Source of the DNA: Yimella lutea
GTDB lineage: Bacteria; Actinomycetota; Actinomycetes; Actinomycetales; Dermatophilaceae
DNA: 64,000 bases
Direction: 5' to 3'
Assembly: GCF_006715095.1 (NCBI RefSeq)
Contig: NZ_VFMO01000001.1
Location: 3,469,117 to 3,533,116, forward strand
How positions within the stretch are numbered: the first letter of the stretch is position 1; the number at the start of each line of letters is the position of its first letter. A program made the translations under genes and the position numbers. The notes under the pieces were generated by a model. The model was not told the DNA's origin and ran no database searches. It worked only from the letters and a program-made list of their open reading frames with translations. Below, piece by piece: positions 59,295 through 64,000 of this stretch.

Positions 59295-60983
59295 TCAGAG
59301 CGCGGTGGTTGCCCGCTCACCGTCGATGCGTTGCAACGGCTTTCGACCGAGGAACCATGACAGCAGCGCCGCCACAGTGGCAGCGATCGCCGCCCCGAGG
59401 AAGACGGTGTTGACCTGTCGCACCCCGGCCGCGCGGTAGTCGGCCTCAGTCGGCGCCGAGATCGCCGAGATCTCCTGGTAGTACTGGTGCAGCCCGATGG
59501 CGGTCAGCAATGCGAGTCCCACGACCATGCCGACCATCCGCGAGACGACGATCAGCGCCGAGGTCACGCCGTGGTCGGACTCGCGCGCGTCGGCGAGCGC
59601 CGCGTCGTTGACCGGGGCGATCGCGAGGCCGACGCCGAGCCCGACGGCGATCAGCACCACGGTCGCCTGAGCGGTGTCGAGGACATTTCCGCTCCACCGT
59701 GACATCGCGAACAGCCCGACCGCGGCAAGCGCCAGACCCACGGCGGAGACGATGCCCGGGCCGACCTTGCGCAGCAACCAACCGCCCACGAGCGCACCGA
59801 CGGGTACCGCGATCAGGAACCGGACGAGGATCACCGCGGCCTCGGTCTGGTCATCGGTCACCGTGAGCCGGGCCAGGATCGGCACGTCGACGACGATCGC
59901 GACGATCGCGGTGCCCACCAGGAGGGAGACCGCGAGGGCCGGCAGGACGCGTCCGACCACAGCGCCACGGGCGATGAGTGGTTCCTTCGCCCGCCGGTGC
60001 CACCACAGGTAGACGGCCATCGCGACGAGGCCGAGTGGCAACAACCACAGACCCATCGGTCCGACGACCTCGGTCTCGGGGTTGGCGGAGGAGAACGTGA
60101 GCACCAGGCAGCCCAGCACGGTCGCGATGAGCAACGCCCCGAACAGGTCGGCACGGCGCAGGATCGGCCACCAGTACCGCGCCGACAGCACCAACAGCGC
60201 GGACAGTGCGCCCAGACCCCAGAGCCCGACCGGTGTCATCAACCGTGCGTCGTGTCCTTCGTAGGGCACGAACGGGTCGCCGTACTCGATCGAGGTGGTC
60301 AGTGATTCGGGTGCGACGAGCGCGAGACCGAGCAGCGCCACGCAGGCCAGTGCGGCGACGGCCGTGAGGGCGTGCCACCACCGCGGAATGGTCGTCGAGG
60401 CGAGTTCGCTGCGCGAACTGCGGCCACCGGTGAGGCGGATGAGGATCGCCAGCACGATGCCGCCGATTCCGTTGACCCAGAAGATCGCTCGCCAGTCCCA
60501 CAGGTGCAGGATCAAGGCGCCGAACAACGGGCCGAGCACACTGCCGACCTCCTGCACGGCGCCGACCACACCGAACGCCGTCCCCCGTTGGCCGACGGGC
60601 CAGAGCGAAGCGACGATCGCGAGCGTCGCGGGCACCAGGCCCCCGCCGCCGATGCCCTGAAGGACGCGTCCGGCCACCAGTACCGGCAGATCGACCGCGA
60701 CTGCGGTGATTGCCGAGCCGACGGTGAACAACGCGAGGCACCACATCAGGATCCGCTGGCGATCGACGAGATCGGCCAAGCGTCCGATCAGGGGCAACAC
60801 CGCGATGTATCCGAGCAGGAACCCGCTGATGATCGGGGTTGCCTTCTGAAGTGCGTCGATGCCCAGCCCGACGCCCTGCATCATGTCGGGCAGGGCGAGG
60901 ACGACGACGTAGGTGTCGGCGGCGGCGAGGGCGACGGCGACGGACGCCGTGGCCAGCAGCGCCTTAGGGCGCTGTGATGTCAA
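59295..60983 (-). CDS. MFS exporter, P55-like partner of LprG
   Basis: 562 residues from TTG 60983, inside the last codons of the lprG-like gene (20-nt overlap). About 14 helices are seen, as in the drug:H+ antiporter-2 family. The loop 2-3 motif GRLADLVDRQRILM and the motif C-like GAVQEVGSVLGPLFGALI are present. The gene order lipoprotein then transporter matches the mycobacterial lprG-p55 (Rv1411c-Rv1410c) operon, which moves triacylglycerol and lipoglycans to the outer envelope. Here it could export a lipid of a non-mycolate envelope. Drug efflux is an alternative. Confidence 0.87.
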   Translation of the reverse strand: MTSQRPKALLATASVAVALAAADTYVVVLALPDMMQGVGLGIDALQKATPIISGFLLGYIAVLPLIGRLADLVDRQRILMWCLALFTVGSAITAVAVDLPVLVAGRVLQGIGGGGLVPATLAIVASLWPVGQRGTAFGVVGAVQEVGSVLGPLFGALILHLWDWRAIFWVNGIGGIVLAILIRLTGGRSSRSELASTTIPRWWHALTAVAALACVALLGLALVAPESLTTSIEYGDPFVPYEGHDARLMTPVGLWGLGALSALLVLSARYWWPILRRADLFGALLIATVLGCLVLTFSSANPETEVVGPMGLWLLPLGLVAMAVYLWWHRRAKEPLIARGAVVGRVLPALAVSLLVGTAIVAIVVDVPILARLTVTDDQTEAAVILVRFLIAVPVGALVGGWLLRKVGPGIVSAVGLALAAVGLFAMSRWSGNVLDTAQATVVLIAVGLGVGLAIAPVNDAALADARESDHGVTSALIVVSRMVGMVVGLALLTAIGLHQYYQEISAISAPTEADYRAAGVRQVNTVFLGAAIAATVAALLSWFLGRKPLQRIDGERATTAL

Positions 60984-61701
60984 CCGTCTGCCCGTAGTTG
61001 GTGAAGGTCAGGTCGTAGCGTGTCTTGTCGCTGCCCTTGAAGAAGGGTCCGATCACCTGCGCCGAGCGCACCTGATTGTCGTCGGTGAGTCCGTACTTCA
61101 CCGAGAACGTGCCGGTGCCGTCGCCCATGTAGAGCACCGCCTTGATCGCGCTGCCCGGCAGCGAGCCGGTGATTTCCTGGACGATGTCCTTGCCGTCGCG
61201 CAGTTTGCCGCCGAGCTTGGCGCCCTTGGTCTGTGGCAGGAGCGTCGAGACACCCTTGTCCTTGCTGAACAGCACGTTCGGGTCGGGAGCACCGTAGGTG
61301 TTGGGGTTGATCGTGGTGGTCTTGGCGGAGAACGGCATCTTCGCCCACGTCTTGCCGTCGACCGAGGTCACCGGCACCGACGCGGCGAGCGACCCGGCCT
61401 GCACGTTGAGGGTGCCCTTGAAGGCGGGCTTGGCGATGACGTCACCCTCGCCGGAGAGCACCCCGCTGCTGTCCTTCGGCACATCCGTGCCCTGCAGCTT
61501 GAAGTGGTACCCGGGGGTGCCGTCGAGCACCTTCTTCGCCTCGGTGAGTCGGTCGGTGGCGGTCAGTTCCTTGCCGGACGAGCCGGTGGGCCCCTCCTTC
61601 TTGTCCTTGGTGCTGCTGCACCCGGTCACGAGCAAGGACGCCGCCAGAACAACGGCGCCGGCCGTACTGAGTGCGGAGGACTTCGAAGTGCGTACGCGCA
61701 T
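60964..61701 (-). CDS. LprG-like lipoprotein (LppX_LprAFG family)
   Basis: 245 residues from ATG 61701; in-frame ATG at 61719 is possible. The lipoprotein signal TAGAVVLAASLLVTGCSS gives lipobox VTGC. The mature part shows the LprAFG half-barrel pattern: ATDRLTEAKKVLDGTPGYHF, GVLSGEGDVIAKPAFKGTL, GKTWAKMPFS, TINPNTYGAPDPN, VLFSKDKGVSTLL and VKYGLTDDN. In mycobacteria LprG carries triacylated lipids across the periplasm for the P55 transporter. The transporter gene overlaps the 3' end here, so the functional pairing is likely kept. Confidence 0.9.
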   Translation of the reverse strand: MRVRTSKSSALSTAGAVVLAASLLVTGCSSTKDKKEGPTGSSGKELTATDRLTEAKKVLDGTPGYHFKLQGTDVPKDSSGVLSGEGDVIAKPAFKGTLNVQAGSLAASVPVTSVDGKTWAKMPFSAKTTTINPNTYGAPDPNVLFSKDKGVSTLLPQTKGAKLGGKLRDGKDIVQEITGSLPGSAIKAVLYMGDGTGTFSVKYGLTDDNQVRSAQVIGPFFKGSDKTRYDLTFTNYGQTVDITAP

Positions 61702-61813
61702 GGGAACCAACCTATCCATCGAGATGCCCGTCCGGGCCGACTTGTCCGACGCGCGGGTAACCCCGGAAGTTCCCGCAGCCGACCGCGCGTCGGACACGAC
61801 GGTGTTCGATGAA

Positions 61814-62398
61814 TCAGCGTCCGTCGGCGAGGCGTTCCCAGGTGCGCGTACCGACGACGCCGTCGACCTTCAGGCCGACCATCCGTTGATAGCGCCGCAC
61901 CTCACGTTCGGTGGCCGCCCCGAACTTCACGTCGGCCTTCAGACCGGAGTCGAAGCGGGCATTGAGCGCCAGTTGCAGGAGTTGGACGTCGTTCGTGCTC
62001 ATCCCCCGGCGCAGCTTCTGCCGGCCCGCGGTTCGGACAATCAACGCGCACCAGGTCTTGGGTCCGACGATCATGTCGGTCTTCAGTCGGCACCGCGCCT
62101 GGAAGTGCTTGACCAATTGCTGCGTCTGCGGGTCGTAGTACGCGACCTTGAACCTGCTGCCGATGGTCGGCTTGTACTTATTGGCCTGCAACCAGCTCTT
62201 GAGCAGCAGCACATCGTCGTAGTGCACCAGCCCAGGACGCACCTTAGGGTAGTGGAATCCGTCCGCGCTGGCCGAGGACGCGGCGGCAACGCCGGTGACT
62301 GCGGCAACCGCGGTGGCCCCCGCACCGGCCAACAGAGTCCGCCGGCTGGGGCGGGCACGCTTCTGCTCGCTGTGTGGCCGATTGTCGTGGTTGGTCAT
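61814..62398 (-). CDS. Tat-exported protein with two peptidoglycan-binding domains
   Basis: 194 residues from ATG 62398 (GGGGAGA upstream). A twin-arginine signal (SRRTLLAGAGATAVAAVTG) ends near ASA. Two PG_binding_1 modules follow: about 55-115 (LLLKSWLQANKYKPTIGSRF ... GPKTWCAL) and 130-192 (DVQLLQLALNARFDSG ... KVDGVVGTRTWERLADG). No catalytic domain is attached, so it may serve as a wall-binding structural protein or an accessory to a hydrolase. It is divergent from the hydrolase at 62561 across 162 bp. Confidence 0.86.
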   Translation of the reverse strand: MTNHDNRPHSEQKRARPSRRTLLAGAGATAVAAVTGVAAASSASADGFHYPKVRPGLVHYDDVLLLKSWLQANKYKPTIGSRFKVAYYDPQTQQLVKHFQARCRLKTDMIVGPKTWCALIVRTAGRQKLRRGMSTNDVQLLQLALNARFDSGLKADVKFGAATEREVRRYQRMVGLKVDGVVGTRTWERLADGR

Positions 62399-62560
62399 GA
62401 TCGTCTCCCCTGTGTTCGAGAACTTCGGATGAACGGGTCCGTTTGAACCGAGCGGCCCTTCAACAGCGACGGGAGCAGGCCGCTGTTCGTTCCGACACGA
62501 ACGACGCGGGGTGCGTGCCGCAGCCGGGCGATTCCCCCGTATTCGTGTTGGCTGGCAGGC

Positions 62561-63427
62561 ATGACCTCCCTCGACCGCCACACCGTCCTCGCCTCGGACG
62601 GAGCCCTGCTCGCGGCGTACGTCCGCCGCCCTTCCGAGGCAACTGCACCCGACGCACCGACCGTCGTCCTCGCCCATGGCTGGACGCTCACCCACCGCTC
62701 CTGGCACCGGGTGGTCGATGCCCTCGACGACGGCGTGCGCGTCGTGTTGTGGGATCAACGCGGACACGGCGAGTCCACTCTCGCCGGCGGCCGGCACCGC
62801 TCGTCCGGTGAATCGGTCGGCCGTCTGGGGCAGGACCTGCGCGAGGTGATCGCCGCCTTGGTGCCCGACGCATCGCCGCTGGTCCTCGCCGGCCACTCGA
62901 TGGGCGGCATGACCGTCATGGCCTACTCCGGCACCGCGACACCCGAGGAGATCGACCGCGTCCGCGGCGTCGTGTTCTGTTCCACGGCAGCCGGCGGGCT
63001 GCGCGGCACCGGCCTGCCCGGCGAGCAGAAGATCATGCGAGCCTTGTCGAGGCTGCCGTTCCGCGGACGGCCGGGACGGCTGATCCGGGACAAGCGACAG
63101 CGCGAGTACCTGTTCGGTGCCGATGCCCGCGACGAGGACGTCGCGCTCACCACGGCGCTCACCGGCGGGGTCAGCCTGATCACCTACGGAGCGTTCTACG
63201 GCGCCTTGATGAAGCACGACGAGGTGGCTGCGCTGGCCAGGCTGGAACACACGCCGACGACGGTGATCGTCGGCGGACGCGACAAGCTGACGCCGAAGGT
63301 GCTGGCTCGTCGTATCCACGAGGAGATGCCACACGCGCAGCTCAAGGTCCTGGACGACCGCGGGCACATGGTGCCGTTGGAAGAACCCGAGGTCGTCGTC
63401 GGCGCGATCGAGCAGTACCTCGGCTGA
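62561..63427 (+). CDS. Alpha/beta fold hydrolase
   Basis: 288 residues. VVLAHGWTLTHRSWHRV is the oxyanion region, VLWDQRGHGES the typical strand-loop, and LAGHSMGGMTVMA the nucleophile elbow with Ser. The acid is in VIVGGRDKLTPK and the His in LDDRGHMVPLEEPE. There is no cap insertion large enough to suggest a specific family such as epoxide hydrolase. Substrate unknown. A terminator follows. Confidence 0.85.
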   Translation: MTSLDRHTVLASDGALLAAYVRRPSEATAPDAPTVVLAHGWTLTHRSWHRVVDALDDGVRVVLWDQRGHGESTLAGGRHRSSGESVGRLGQDLREVIAALVPDASPLVLAGHSMGGMTVMAYSGTATPEEIDRVRGVVFCSTAAGGLRGTGLPGEQKIMRALSRLPFRGRPGRLIRDKRQREYLFGADARDEDVALTTALTGGVSLITYGAFYGALMKHDEVAALARLEHTPTTVIVGGRDKLTPKVLARRIHEEMPHAQLKVLDDRGHMVPLEEPEVVVGAIEQYLG

Positions 63428-63455
63428 CGGCTGCGGCCCGTTCTGTGCACAGCAA

Positions 63456-63494
63456 GAAACGCCCCGAGGTCCTTTCGGATCCCGGGGCGTTTCC
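63456..63494. terminator. Bidirectional terminator between hydrolase and clpB
   Basis: GAAACGCCCCG (63456-63466) pairs with CGGGGCGTTTC (63483-63493). An inner part AGGTCC/GGATCC pairs with one mismatch around loop TTTC. Confidence 0.75.
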
Positions 63495-63499
63495 CGTCC

Positions 63500-64000
63500 T
63501 CAGCTGAGCGTGAGCTCCGGCTTGTCTGCGTCCTTGTCGACGGTGACCGTGTCGCCATCGCGCACCTCGCCGGACAGCAGTGCCTTCGCCAGACGGTCGC
63601 CGATCTCCTTCTGCACCAGACGGCGCAGCGGACGGGCACCGTAGGCCGGGTCGTAGCCCTCGTCGGCCAACCACTGGCGGGCCGTCTCGGTGACCTCGAG
63701 CGTGATGCGGCGGTCCTTCAGACGCTCCCCGAAGGAAGCGACCTGCAGGTTGACGATCTCGGCGAGTTCGTCCTTCGACAGCGGTTCGAAGATCACCGTT
63801 TCGTCGAGACGGTTGAGGAACTCCGGCTTGAACGCGGCTCGGACCGCGGTCATGACCGACTCCTTCTTCTGCTCCGGCGACAGCGCCGGGTCGATGAGGA
63901 ACTGCGATCCGAGGTTGCTGGTGAGCACCAGGATCACGTTGCGGAAGTCGATCGTGCGTCCTTGACCGTCGGTCAGTCGTCCGTCGTCGAGCACCTGGAG
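63500..64000 (-). CDS. clpB: ClpB disaggregase, C-terminal part (cut by window edge)
   Basis: The 3' 166 codons only; the frame stays open to the window end. The second AAA+ module is visible from LQVLDDGRLTDGQGRTIDF onward: VLTSNLGSQF is sensor 1, FKPEFLNRLDETVIFEPL the arginine-finger region, and YGARPLRRLVQ sensor 2. The C-terminal D2 small domain ends in an acidic tail. ClpB works with DnaK to dissolve protein aggregates. The IGF/IGL loop needed for ClpP contact, expected in ClpA/C but not ClpB, is not in the visible part. Confidence 0.92.
   Translation of the reverse strand, partial: LQVLDDGRLTDGQGRTIDFRNVILVLTSNLGSQFLIDPALSPEQKKESVMTAVRAAFKPEFLNRLDETVIFEPLSKDELAEIVNLQVASFGERLKDRRITLEVTETARQWLADEGYDPAYGARPLRRLVQKEIGDRLAKALLSGEVRDGDTVTVDKDADKPELTLS

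Overview
The window is a GC-rich stretch of chromosome from an actinobacterium. The evidence is dense gene packing, many GTG starts, four-base ATGA/GTGA overlaps, GTG starts with a -10 box only 6-8 nt upstream (leaderless transcripts), and actinobacterial families (DUF3073, DUF3151, DUF222-HNH, LprG, an NnaR-like regulator, HelD). The purine genes next to a sterol-carrier-like gene and DUF3073, together with class I lysyl-tRNA synthetase, fit Micrococcales of the Dermacoccus/Dermatophilus type. That placement is inference. There is no phage, plasmid, transposase or CRISPR signature.

Layout. 1-1.3 kb: end of a PHP phosphoesterase gene and three tRNA genes (Glu, Asp, Phe). 1.3-2.5 kb: a CopC-domain surface protein and DUF3073. 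2.6-5.7 kb: operon of a small membrane protein, purF and purM. 5.8-7.8 kb: a repeat-rich membrane-anchored protein ending in a sunset domain. 7.9-11.7 kb: sterol-carrier-like gene, spermidine-synthase-like methyltransferase, purC, csbD and purD. 12-17.5 kb: TrmB/LuxR-type regulator, HelD-family helicase, chorismate mutase, class I lysS. 17.6-19.2 kb: purA and a small membrane protein. Five of the purine biosynthesis genes (purA, C, D, F, M) therefore lie within about 17 kb.

19.3-25 kb looks accessory. It holds two paralogous helix-turn-helix proteins with membrane segments, a secreted SH3/M15-like wall protein, a second TrmB/LuxR-type regulator, a histidine phosphatase and DUF2332. A shared sequence motif lies upstream of both helix-turn-helix genes. 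This is my best candidate for an undescribed regulatory module. 25-31 kb: acyl-CoA ligase, fba with DUF3151, an internally shortened secreted S33 hydrolase, and an ECF42-type sigma factor with its YCII partner and a 31-codon micro-ORF. 31.2-33 kb: a DUF222-HNH gene whose leader carries three DnaA-box-like sites and a near-consensus SOS box.

33-43 kb: P-loop kinase, hydrolase, TrmH methyltransferase, an amino-acid ABC transporter whose binding-protein gene is broken by a deletion, DedA, DUF2339, a NarL-type two-component system and LemA. 43.3-54.6 kb: one co-directional nitrate assimilation cluster: nitrate transporter, nitrate reductase, its flavin/iron-sulfur partner, nirBD, siroheme synthesis, a HemD-like regulator and a chelatase. 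The genes make both the enzymes and the siroheme that NirB needs, and a GlnR-like operator precedes the first gene.

54.8-64 kb: pyrE, a short-chain dehydrogenase, xthA, DUF4190 coupled to a flavin monooxygenase, an LprG-P55-like lipoprotein/exporter pair, a Tat-exported peptidoglycan-binding protein, an alpha/beta hydrolase and the 3' end of clpB.
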